A program made the position numbers and the translations under genes. The notes below the pieces were generated by a model that was given only the letters and a program-made list of their open reading frames with translations, was not told where the DNA came from and made no database searches. Of a stretch of DNA of 64,000 nt, positions 1-10,855 are shown piece by piece (position 1 is the first letter of the stretch; every line of letters begins with the position of its first letter). Source of the stretch: Posidonia oceanica (lineage: Eukaryota > Streptophyta > Magnoliopsida > Alismatales > Posidoniaceae); the NCBI GenBank assembly GCA_037176725.1, contig JAZBRS010000011.1, positions 9,176,001 through 9,240,000 on the forward strand. Reading direction: 5' to 3'.

Positions 1-1845
1 TAATTTATAGCATGTTATTTCATCTGCCAACGTAGAGTTATGATAGTGCTATTGTTAAATGTTAAGTTTTTAATGTGAGTAATTTTTACAGCTTTTTCTA
101 TTGATAGAAGCATGATTAGAGTACCTTTGTTAAATGGCACAAATTTCCCTAAATGGAAGGAATCCTTATTGTTTCAATTAGGCCTAATGGATTTGGACCT
201 TTGCTTTCGAGTGGATTTTGCTCCCGCAAAACCCACAGAAGAAAGCAGTGTGGATGCAAAGGTTCAATATGAAATGGAAAATATCTAATAGATTGTCTCT
301 ATCGTTTATGTTACAGCATGTGCCTAGAGATATTCGAGGTCCTGTGACTTCTAATACTCTGGCAACAGCTTATTTAGAAATAATTGAGCAACAATTTGCT
401 GGGTCTGACAAAGCTAAGGCAGGCGCCTTGATTCAGAGGTTCACTTCCATGTGCTATACAGGAAAAGGAAAAAGAAGAGAATACATCATGGTTATGCGAG
501 ATATAGCAGGAAAACTGAATGATCTCAACATTTTCAAACTCCTTTTTAGTCCACTTCATCTTGCAGACACTACTACTTGAGTATGACTTTTTTAAGGTCT
601 TCTACAACACACATAAGGATGAATGGTCAATAAATGAACTCATGACCAAGTGTGTTCAGGAGAAAGAAAGGCAAGTTGTTATTCCATTGGTCAACAAGAT
701 GAATGTCGTGAATCTGGCTAGTCACGGATCAGGGCCGGGGCCACACATCTAAAGGAAAGAAGGTCTAGTAAAACTCTAAAAATAAGCACAAAACTGGTGT
801 GGCTAACAAGCCCATCAATAAGGATTGGTGCTATTTTTGCAAGAAACTTGGGCATCAAAAGAAGGATTGCGTGAAATACAAGAAATGGATTGAAAAGAGG
901 AATTTAGGTAATATTATATCTATTGCAAGCCATGAATCAAATTTAACTTCTGTTCCTAATACTACCTGGTGGATTGACTTGGGTGCCACTGTGCATATTT
1001 CAACCACCTTGTAGGGGTTTCTAATAAGGCAACCTCCAACTGAGTGCGAAAGGTTTGTTATTTCAAAAAACCAGATGCGATCACACATAAAGTAAGTGGG
1101 AGACTACAGAATCACCTTGGAGCTGGATAATTGCTGATTTTAAGAGATTGCTTTTATATTCCATCTTTTCAGAGAAACTTAATATCTGTAATAAAGTTAG
1201 TTAAAGACAATTATAGCATTTTGTTTAATGCTTCTGAAATGTCTTTAATAAAGGAAAATGTTCCCATTGCTACAACTATTATTGATGGATTATTTAAATT
1301 GAATGTCTCTTCTAGTTCTGAATTTGTAATGTCTCTAGTATGTACTAATAAGAGAAATAGGGTAAGTGGTACATCAAGTATTTTGTGGCATAAAAGATTG
1401 GGACATATATCCCAAAAGAGGGTGAAAAGATTGGTGAAAGATGGTCTTTTGGGATCAATGGATTTCATTAATTTTGAAACTTGTGTTGATTGTATAAAGT
1501 CCAAAACAATCAACACATACAGCAAACATGCCACAAAGTGTCAAGCTGCTTTAGATTTGATTTATACATATGTTTGTGGACCCTTTAGCCCATGTTTTAT
1601 AGGCTAGAAATACTTTGTTACTTTTATCGATGACTATTCTAGGTATATGTATCTTTACCTCATTCATGAAAAATCTGAAGTCCTTCAGGCATTTAAGGAT
1701 TTCAAATTAGAGGTAGAGAAACAATCAAGAAAACTATCAAGGTCATCAGATTAGATAGAGGTGGCGAGTACTATGGCAGACACACCTAGATGAGACAGAT
1801 GCTAGGACTATTTGCGCAGTTTCTTAAGGAAAATGGCATAGTACC
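1..1845 (+). mobile_element. Truncated Copia-type retrotransposon (5' coding part)
   Basis: This stretch carries the gag, protease and first part of integrase of a Copia element. No LTR or primer site is visible before the gag start, so the element begins left of the window. It stops abruptly at 1845 inside the integrase, where the terminal TGTTAGGATCGAG of a Sirevirus-like LTR begins. The remaining integrase, reverse transcriptase and RNase H are not found in the window. Copia-like 3' debris at 56231-57000 could be the other end of this same element, but that is inference, because no matching duplication of the five bases GTACC (1841-1845) was found there. Confidence 0.85.
112..1845 (+). pseudogene. 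Copia gag-protease-integrase pseudogene
   Basis: The polyprotein would supply capsid, protease and integrase of a Copia element. It starts at ATG 112 with a gag N-terminus containing LLNGTNFPKWK, a typical Copia gag opening. The frame shifts near 270 and again near 540. A CX2CX4HX4C zinc knuckle (CYFCKKLGHQKKDC) lies at about 826-870. The protease motif reads DLGA near 975 instead of the usual DSGA and is followed by stops. The GAG-pre-integrase HHCC region (LWHKRLGH, then CVDC) spans about 1384-1495. The first catalytic Asp region reads TYVCGP where the family has TDVCGP, and a stop follows at about 1605; FIDDYSRY is seen just after. The last readable residues end in KENGIVP at 1845. With several stops, at least two frameshifts and lost catalytic residues, it is dead. 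Confidence 0.88.
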
Positions 1846-2478
1846 TGTTAGGATCGAGATGCTACTCTAGAGGGGGGTGAATAGAGTTTTTAAAGTTTAT
1901 ACAGAATTTTAAACAATTTTAACAATTCAATGAGTAATATTCAAAATAAAAGATCTAAGTTAAGCAGTTTGAATATTAACTACAACAAACACAGAAGGAG
2001 AAGAGAAGTAATGATATATGACACAGTATATATAGTAGTTCAACCAACCTGGCCTAGTCCACTCTCAGATCCCCTCTGGAGTTTCCTTAATCTTTATCAA
2101 TGTAAATACACTTACTTGATGAAGACCAACCTCCTCTGCAAAAACCCGTAGAGTTCTTCTCACAGCTAGAGAAGTTTCTCCTTGTTTACAGCAATCTTAC
2201 AAGTAGTATCTCTTTTTGATCTCCCAATGGAATTTGCACAGAGTATCTCTTTTTGGTTATTTGGGAGTATTCTCACTAATTTGGAGTTGGAAGCTTAGTA
2301 AATGAGTGGCACAAGATGTTATTGTGGTAAAATTACCATATCTCTATTTTGATGATAACAAAACATATTTGTTTGCTAAGTCTTTTCAATAGGTCAAGAA
2401 ATAATGATTATGAACCTTGAAAGATAGAAGAAGAAGAAATGAACCAAGAAGAAGCTTATATGCAAACAAGTCAAATCT

Positions 2479-2555
2479 ATTGAAGATTGAAGATTGAAGA
2501 TTGAAGATTGAAGATTGAAGATTGAAGATTGAAAATTGAAGATTAAAGATCAAAG
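2479..2555 (+). repeat. 7-base microsatellite (ATTGAAG)n in the E LTR
   Basis: About nine tandem units of ATTGAAG are seen, decaying to ATTGAAA and ATTAAAG at the right edge. The 3' LTR of E has the same tract at 14994-15062 but with more degenerate units (for example ATTGAAT), so the array has changed since insertion. Confidence 0.9.
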
Positions 2556-2700
2556 ATCAAGTTTCCATTATTCATGCAAATGTAATATCTTGTATTCTAG
2601 GAACTTGTAATGATCTCTCAAAGATAGAGAAAATAGGAACACAAATCACAGGAGAGAACGATAAGAAAAATAGATCAGAAATAGGCTTAAGGGTAAAATC

Positions 2701-2910
2701 GACATACCGATTTTCATCGGTATACCGAATGGATTTTTGGACCCAATAGCAAATGAGCCGGAAGAAAAAAAAATTCAGAAAACTCGTTGAAAACTGCACA
2801 CCGATAAATTTCGGCATACCGTTCGAGAACGGCATTCCATTTTGCTCGTGTGTTGCACATTGAACTTGGCAAAACGGCACTCCGAAATATTTCGGCGTAT
2901 CGATTTTACT
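2701..2910. promoter_or_regulatory. Palindrome array in U3 of the E 5' LTR
   Basis: Three dyads with identical spacing are seen: CCGA-N6-TCGG at 2707-2720, 2801-2814 and 2882-2895. The first overlaps a perfect CGGTATACCG palindrome at 2718-2727. The array lies just upstream of the TATA box at 2976, where Sirevirus LTRs are known to carry palindromic repeats. A role as a protein-binding or enhancer array is inferred from position only. Confidence 0.7.
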
Positions 2911-2975
2911 AGCCGTTTCTAAACATTGGGGAGATTTTCTAGCCGTTAGGCACACCCCATACCTTGATGTTTTCC

Positions 2976-2983
2976 TATAAATA
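2976..2983 (+). promoter_or_regulatory. TATA box of the E 5' LTR
   Basis: TATAAATA lies in the context CCTATAAATAGGAC, about 560 bases before the LTR end and just after the palindrome array. The 3' LTR has the same box near 15504. It is the natural promoter for LTR transcription on the plus strand. Confidence 0.75.
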
Positions 2984-3538
2984 GGACTCCAAACATCCCA
3001 ACAAAGAAGAGAGACATAGGCCCATATTGAAAAATCTTCAAGAGAGTTTTCAAAGAGCCAACTATAAATACATTCCATTCCTATCTAGTGAGATCCATTC
3101 CCAAGTAAGTGAGCTTCACCTCAAACCTTCCACATTGCAAAAGAATATTGGGAGCTTAGAAAAAAAGGAGTTGTAATTCATTATAGCAAAGTCTTCTCCG
3201 GTTGTGAGAAGGAAACCGCGGTTTTTACGGAGCTTGGCAAGGATTCGCCGAGTAAGTGTAACGGCAGGATTTTGGCCCGAACAAGATCGGATTAAGGTAA
3301 CTCTCAAGGGATTCTCGAGGAGTGGACTAAGCCAGGGAGGTTGAACCACTATAAATTCTTTTGTACATCTCATTGCCTCTTACCTCCTTCTATGCATGTT
3401 ATAGTTTAATATTCAAATTGCCTAACTTAGATCATTTATTTGAATATTACTTATTGTTTGTTTAATAATTGTTTAAATTCCGCATAAATTTTAAATAGTC
3501 TATTCACCCCCTCTAGAGTAGCCACTCGATCCTAACAA

Positions 3539-3551
3539 TTAGTATCAGAGC
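3539..3551 (+). other. Primer binding site of E (tRNA-Met type)
   Basis: TTAGTATCAGAGC follows the LTR end after one base. It differs by one base from TGGTATCAGAGC, the plant initiator-tRNA-Met primer site used by most Copia elements. Its position fixes the LTR boundary at 3537. Confidence 0.85.
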
Positions 3552-3590
3552 GAGGTTATCTAGAATATAAGATTTAACCATCTTCTAGAT

Positions 3591-5048
3591 ATGGCTCCAT
3601 GTTCTTTTAACAATAACATTATAGAGGGACAAAGCATTTATAGATCACCATTTTTTGATGGCAATAACTATAGTTATTGGAAATGTAGGATGACAATATA
3701 TTTAAAATCCATGAACTTTAAATTATGGAATATTGTTATAAATGGTTATACTCCTACTAAGAAAAATTATAAGGAGTGGAATGAAAATGAAATGAATTTA
3801 GCAACATTGGATGCTAAGGGATTAAATACTCTGTTTTGTGCTATTAGTCAAGACCAATTTAATAAAATTTCAAATTGTAATACATCTCATGAGGCATGGC
3901 ATATTTTAGAAGTCACTCGTGAGGGAACAAGTCAAGTAAAAGAAACTAAGATAAATATACTTGTTCATAAGTGTGAAATTTTTAAAATGCAATCCAATGA
4001 ATCCATTAATAACATGTTTACAAGATTTTCTGAGATTACAAATAAATTGCAATCTCTTGGGAAAAGCTTTTCCTAAAGTGATTTAGTTAGAAAAATTCTC
4101 CGGTCTTTAACTCCAGAATGGGAGAAAAAGACTACTACCATTGAAGAGGCAAAAGACCTCTCAAATTATTCACTAGAAGAACTCATAGTAAATCTCACAT
4201 CCTATGAAGTACAAATGATTGAAAAAGAAATTGAAAAAGTTCCAGAAAGGAAGAGTATTGCATTTAATGCCTCGATCGAATCAGATGATTTAGATGATGA
4301 AGATTTTGCTTTTATTACTAACAAGTTCAAGTTATTCTTAAAGAAAGAAAGGATTCAAAAGAAGGACAAGAGAAACATCAAGAAGAAGAAGGCTCTTCAA
4401 GCTACATGGGATGATAGCGATACCTTTGATGAAGATGATGAGATGGCTCACTCATGTTTTATGGCTACATCTAGTGAGGTACTATCCTTAGACAATATTG
4501 AAGATTTTTCTATAGATGAATTGCTTGATGCTTTTAATGAGGTTTACTTGAAATATAAATCTTTGAAGGGTAAAAACAAAAGTTTGAACAAAAGCGTTAT
4601 AGATATATCTCATGAAAAGGAGTTGATGTCAAATGAGAATAATGAGTTGAAAAGTAAGAACAAAGCATTTGAAAGAGAAAATGATATCTTGAAAGATGAG
4701 TTGAATATCATGAAAAGTAGAATTGATGCCTTAGAAAATAACCTTGCATCATTGAAAGTCAAAAGTGAAGGTTTGCTTAATGATGTTACTAAGATTACAA
4801 GCAAAGCAAAATCTCTTGACGAAAGAAAGTAGAGAAGTAAAAATGTGCCTAAAAGTATAAATACACATAGAAAGATTTTTGCATATGAAAATGGTTATAT
4901 AAAAGCTAAAAATGATGAAAGATATGAATTTGTCATTAAGAAGGAAGAAAGAGATAAATGGATCCCCAAATTAAGAAATAATGGGACTAATCCATCTAGA
5001 CCCAAAATTAAGTGGGTACCAAAATCTCTACTTGTTCCAAATATTTGA
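3591..5048 (+). pseudogene. Sirevirus-like gag of element E, nearly open
   Basis: Gag builds the virus-like particle that packages element RNA. The frame opens at ATG 3591 with a Copia gag N-terminal region (about residues 15-160: SPFFDGNNYSYWK, then HEAWHILE) and runs in a single frame to 5048, broken only by stops at 4074 (after GKSFS) and about 4830 (after DERK). Residues about 200-410 are acidic and then strongly heptad-like (ENNELKSKNKAFEREN), a predicted coiled coil typical of Sirevirus gag. The tail has KIKWVPKS, which in intact Sireviruses lies shortly before the protease. No zinc knuckle is visible. Two stops in about 485 codons show slow decay; the lack of any pol after it is a deletion and not decay. 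Confidence 0.82.
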
Positions 5049-7893
5049 TTTATCAAAAAAGGAAAAGGAAAATGGAACACTTATTAAATTAAAAAATATT
5101 AGTGAATTCCTTCTTTAAAAATAGTTTGGTTTAGTTGCATCTTTGTTGAAGCATGATTCCTTATTTGCTTATTTGATAAATGATTACTTGATAAATATTT
5201 CTATGTTTCAAAAATTCGACTATTATTTAAGGAATTATATCTAAAATGTGTTTCATAATTTTTAATTCTTTAAACAAATGTTTTTATATATATATGAAGA
5301 TATCAGATAAATTCTAAAAATATTTTAGAATACTATTAAAAATGGAAATCTTTCAAAAAATCCAATTTCAGAATACCAAAATTAAACGGACTGCCAAATT
5401 TCCCTATAACAGAATACCGAAATTTATCGGTATATCGTTTGATTTTAGGGGGTATTTTTATCTGTCATTATTTCGGAACACCAGTGATATTCGGCACTCC
5501 AAAAATCCCTGGACCGGCATACCGATGAAAAATTGGAGTGCTGAAATTCCTTGATTCGGTCGATCATTTATTTTCGGTCTACCGAAAATCTCTGATTCGG
5601 TCAATCATTTTCCTCCGGTCAACCGAATTAACCAGCTGTGTCGAACAAAACGGCATACCGATCACATTTCGACATACCGTTTTTTATTTTAAAAAAATTA
5701 TTTACTGTTATGTATTTGAAAACTATATTCTGGCTTGTATTATTGACATGGTTCATATTTTATATGATATAGGATATGTTGACAGTACCTATATTTTATA
5801 TGACATGGAATGTTGCTAAACATTGGTTATATGATTTATGGTTATATTTGTTGTGTGCTCTAAAGGAAATTTTCTTTGAGTTGTATGAATCTCATCTTTG
5901 AATGATTTGAGATTCTATATATATCATGAGAATGATTCTATGAATAAATGATTAAATGCATATGAATACTATATTGAAAAATGCTATATTTATTACATAT
6001 ATATTCAATACAATGATACTCAGATTTCATGTTCATACTATAAACATATTCAAATACAGAAGAGATGATTCTTTTATATATATCCAATTTAAATGAGTTA
6101 AATTACTCATGTTGTTCTCTTTGGATGATATTTGACATTCATAGTAATATATGAATATATAAATGATACATGAAAATGATATATATGATTGATATACTTG
6201 TTTAACATTGGTCTCAAAATTATCTATGAATGATATACTAATTTTCTGCTGTTTTTATCCAGCCTGCCAAATGGATTTTCTGTCTGAATTTTTTTATTAT
6301 TCTTGACCAAAATTCTCAATAATTTATATTTGATATAATAACCATGGACTATGATTATATTGATTATTGGTATTTTGCACATTTGATCAAATTTTTGAAT
6401 CATTATATGAAAATGAAGAAGTCCTATATGATTTTCATATTCTGGGATATAGTGTTTTATGTTTTATGATTGGTTAAATACTTGAATTTTGCCTATGCTT
6501 AAATTGATATATCATTTTGCTTTGCATGATGTATATGGATTTCTATCCTTTACCCATGCTTGTTGATTAAGGGAACACATTGAGAATCCTTACTATTGGT
6601 ATCTCTTAAGATGATTTTGTTGTATTTTAAAGATCTATAAGTTTATATGCTTAAAGTGAGGGGGAGCTTACTGAATATTGTCTATCATAAGTTTTAAATT
6701 GAATATCCTTTTAATTGGTATCTTTTCAACAAATTGATATTTTTATGTTTATTGAATATTATTTGATCTTGATGCATATAGATCTAACTATTATTTTATT
6801 ATAAAAAAACTGATTTTGATAATTTCTTGAAAATCTTATAAAAGTGGATTATTGAAAATCTGAACTTTCGATTTTTACCCATGATTGGTGTAAGGGGGAG
6901 CTTAATGAATATTAATAAAAATTGATGAATTTTATGCTTATTGAATATCATCATATGATTATGATTGAATTAATGATCATGGATGAATATTTCTTGTATC
7001 CTCTGCTTTTAAGTATGGAAAATAATGCTTAATAAAAGAGGGAGCTTTACTGAAAGTTGTATATTAAATCTTTATTGAAAATAACATGAATACTGGTCAT
7101 AATGATATGAATTCCTTGTTACATCTTTTATGCATAATGTTTATAAGAGTTCTACTCTTTTACCCATGCTTGAATTTAGGGGGAGCATGTATAAGTACAC
7201 TTTATAAAAAGTTGTGTCTGATTGGATATCTTTCGTATAATTTGATCTTGATACTTATAGATCCGACTAAATACAATCTTATGTGAGATTAAATATGGAT
7301 TACATGTAAAAATCATTTGGTGTTTGAATATTCTTCATGTGTTTGGATTTTTATAAAAAGATTGGTTTGAGATGATAAGTTTTTCATGAAAAATGGCAAA
7401 TAAGATGTTATATTATGTTTTTCATGATGGTATGATTAAAGGGAACATAGATTATGAATAATAATTTCACATGAATCATATTTATATTTCATATCCTTTG
7501 ATGATCTTAGTTGAGTAATGAAAATTAACTAAGCCCTGATATACTTTGCAGATTAATTGTGAGTTAAAGATTACTATTATAATATTCTGCAGTAATAAAA
7601 AGAGAATACATGAAAATACATATTTATTACTAGGCTTATTGAAAGGGGGAGTTTATTAAAAAAAAAAAACTCACATTTGATGATACAGATACAATGAATC
7701 ATATTTAATCTAATTCTTTTATAAACTTCTATGCTTTTTGCTTATGACAAAAAGGGGGAGAGAGAATAGAAATACTAAATGAATAAATATTCCAAAAATA
7801 CTTTACAAATACATTTGTTCTATATTGGAATAAACCTTTTGATATGCATTTATGTTTACTAACTTTGAACTATTCTGTATTTTTTGTCATCAT
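5049..7893 (+). other. AT-rich non-coding internal region of E with repeated polypurine modules
   Basis: No coding segment was recognised here. At 5342-5690 it holds a second palindrome cluster (CCGA-N6-TCGG at 5417-5430, TCGGTCTACCGA at 5574-5585, CGGTCAACCG at 5616-5625). From 6500 on, a loose module recurs, often with ACCCATGCTTG followed by a purine run such as AGGGGGAGC; the purine runs are at about 6657, 6891, 7035, 7178, 7641 and 7751. Repeated polypurine tracts upstream of the 3' LTR are a known Sirevirus trait. The pol-coding part expected between gag and these modules is missing. Confidence 0.75.
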
Positions 7894-7907
7894 AAAAAAA
7901 GAGGAGA
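7894..7907 (+). other. Polypurine tract of E
   Basis: AAAAAAAGAGGAGA lies one base before the TG that opens the 3' LTR at 7909. It is the expected primer for plus-strand DNA synthesis and supports the orientation of E. Confidence 0.75.
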
Positions 7908-9449
7908 TTGTTGGTAAAATTGTTATATCTCTATTTTGATGATAACATGTAACGACCCAAGTCGCTACTAACAAAACCTACAGCCCAACAAATTTAAAAT
8001 TTAATTAAATACAACCTTTTACAACAAACCACTGGGCTAACAACAATATCAATGCTAGGAACCTGCAGTGGACAGCTACGTGACTCCCTCTATATGCACT
8101 ATACTCCAAACCAGCTAATCATCTGCACCTGAAAACCAAACAAGCACATGTGAGTGACTTAGAAATCGTCACCCAGCACACACCTCGCAAAAACCACGCG
8201 AGAAACCGGCAGAAAACCTTAAATACGGCACAACCGGCAAAACCCCAAAAATCTGGGTCCACAACAAGCAATATAAATAATAAAACATCCTTCCCAAAGC
8301 CCACAAGCTAAAACCAAGGAAGACAGGTGTTTCCAGAAATATAAATCACAAAGCCACGGTCCACCGGCCCAAAACCTCAAAACCACGCAAAACCCTCCAA
8401 CCCCTCAGGCTGGGAAAACACTTGGTCCACAGGCCAAGACAAGGCGGAAATACCTTGCAAAACTAAATCACAATCAATATAATGGCCCACCGGCCCAAAG
8501 CTCAAAACCAAAACCACACACCATAACTAGGCGGGAAAACATCTGGCCTAATACGGCTCAAAACACAAACCACAACTCACACCATACACAGGCGGAAAGC
8601 AACTGGTCCAAAATGGCCCTAAACAACAGCAAAACTCACAAAGCCCAAAACTCAGGCGAAGCCCAAGGCCTAATACGGCCAACAACAACAAAACACAGCC
8701 CCCACTGGCACAAAACACAACTGACTGTATTGCCTGGCGCCAAGCAACCGATCTGGCCTTAAGCAGTAGCCAGGGACTCACCCCTGCAACTCACTGCATT
8801 GCCACGGACACCCGCCTTGTGGAGGAGCGTGTCCGTCCCGGCATCTCGTCACTAGAGACGCCTCAAAAGCAATCCCTCACTAGGGAAGCTACTCACCCCA
8901 ACTGGGCAAGCTGTCCTCACTCAGGACAAACCACAGGACACACCTAATATACGGCGACCCCAACTCAATGCTCCGAACCACTAGAGGCTCCAACCCCTAG
9001 GCTTAGCCAGCACAAGTGCCCCGAACCACTAGAGGCTCCAACCCCTAGGCTCAGCCGGCACCCAAAACAAGGCGAGTCCCGGTGCTCGTAACAACTAGGG
9101 TATCACGCCCAGCTACGTAGGAGTATCATACCTCCTGAGTCCGCTGCCACGATACCACTAGGTACGGCCGGCACCCCGACCTCCAAACCTCAACCCAGGC
9201 GAAGTGTGCAACACACCAGGAACGCCGTCGCATCCCCGGGTCCAGCCAACACAACTCCCAGGTTTTCGGCCACGGAAAACCTCGGCAAAACCATTTACAA
9301 ACCATTCATATTTTTCCTCAAAATCTCTTTGAAAACATTTATCAAATATCATGGGCTAAAGCACACTAAGCCCCAAAACCAACCGAGGAAACCACATTAG
9401 AAAACAAGCCTGGGAGAGCATCCCAGACCAAAATCGGCAGACCGGTACT

Positions 9450-9726
9450 CCCACCGGTATACCGAAAATCCTTATTTCAGTGGAACTAAATCCACCGGTC
9501 GACCGGTCCGCATAGTGATCGGCAGACTAATATCACATCAGTCGTACCGAAAATCCCTATTTCGGTGGAACCAAATCCACCGGTCGATCGATCGAACCCT
9601 GAAAACGATAGACCGATCAATATCGGTCGACCGAAATCAGGTCCTAGCCTAAATCTGACGGCAAATCGGGACACCGATATCACACCGGCGTGCCGATTTC
9701 CCCAGAAATCGGCAGATCGACCAAAA
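9450..9726. promoter_or_regulatory. Palindrome array in the left part of F
   Basis: CGGTATACCG is at 9455-9464, CGGTCGACCG at 9496-9505 and 9624-9633, and a CCGA-N6-TCGG dyad at 9613-9626. More half-sites lie between. These are the same dyads, with the same spacing, as in the LTRs of the Sirevirus-like element E, although this LTR family starts and ends like a Ty3/gypsy LTR. Function is unknown. Confidence 0.7.
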
Positions 9727-10539
9727 TGGTTGTGCCGAACCAGGACAGGGCAGCCAACTTGAAAACTTGACTTAAAACCCCAAATGCCCAAAACTAACTC
9801 GAAAACTAGTGTACCATATACCAGAATCTCCGGAATAAAACAAGGAATGCAACCATACCCTCGGTATGGCATTCCGAGGCACGCAACACAAGAAAACACC
9901 GGAAATCCAATATTCAAGCAATTTTCTATAAAAACCACAAAACCATATCAAATCCGCGCCAAATCGAGCGCGCAACACATGCAAACGAGCGTCTCAGCTC
10001 GAGCAACACAAATATATCACAATTGCCTCAATCCAAGGCCCAAAACGCCGAAAGTCACCGGGAAACCACAAAACTAGCATTTTAAGTCATTCGGGCCATA
10101 ATTCGGCCAAAAACCACAATAAATCTCTAAAAATTACCAAACCTCTACCAAAGCATATAAATATGGCAAGGCACACAATAAAACCATAATCAAGCCATTT
10201 GAGAGCATTCACCCTCATCAAACGGTGAAAAACCACATATTAACTCAAAACCTACTGAAGCCAATTAAATTCGCCTAAATGCATATAAATCCCTAAAAAT
10301 TGCCAAACTTAAATATAACATACAAATCATGGCAAGGGAAGCATGCAAGGCAAATTCTACATATTTAAGGCTCCTAGGGATGGGCGTGTTCCTTGGGATA
10401 GAGGGACAACCTCCGTCCATCGGCAGTCCACACGCACACCGAGCACGCCGCTCCTCCGGCAAGCCGACCGGAGCTCGCTCGCCGCACCACCGACTGCCGC
10501 CGCACGCTGGCCACCACCACAGCCGCCAACAGCCACCAG

Positions 10540-10855
10540 CGGAAGGAGGAGAAGAGGAGGAAGAAGGAGAGGGCAGAAGGGGAAGAAGGAGGGGAGGAGG
10601 AGGGAGGGAGAGGAAGGAAGGGAAGAGGTCGGCACGAGGGGGAGGGAGAGGAGGGGAGGGCACGAGCCGGCTGGGAGGAGGAGAGAGCTGCGCGCATGAG
10701 GGAGGAAGGAGGGGAGACGCGCGTGCGGGAGGGGGAGGGAGAAGAAAGAGAGGGCACGTGAGGGAGGGGTGGGGGAGGAAAGAGAGAGAGAGAGAGGAAA
10801 GGAGGGAGAGAGAGAGAGAGAGAGAGAGGAAGAGGAGAGAAAGAGAGAGAGAAAC
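10540..10855 (+). repeat. Purine (GGA/GA) tract in F
   Basis: About 300 bases are almost only A and G, grading from GGA-rich to pure (GA)n at 10776-10853. It keeps several frames open on both strands, which are low-complexity artefacts. Solo LTR J has a shorter tract at the corresponding place (complement of 61740-61790). Confidence 0.9.

Larger units (their letters stand above)
2323..3537 (+). repeat. 5' LTR of element E
   Basis: The LTR starts TGTGGTAAAATT and ends CGATCCTAACA, 1215 bases. In order it holds a 7-base microsatellite (2479-2555), an array of inverted half-sites (2701-2910), a TATA box at 2976 and the conserved terminal segment with CACCCCCTCTAGAG. It is directly followed by a tRNA-Met-type primer site. 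It matches 7909-7947 plus 14876-16067 along its whole length apart from small changes and an extra block of about 27 bases in the downstream copy. Confidence 0.92.

Noticed and set aside
3539..3551. Possible tRNA gene because of the GTATCAGAGC motif
   Set aside because: Only the tRNA 3'-end complement is present directly after an LTR, which is a primer binding site; no cloverleaf can be drawn. The same holds at 60952-60964.
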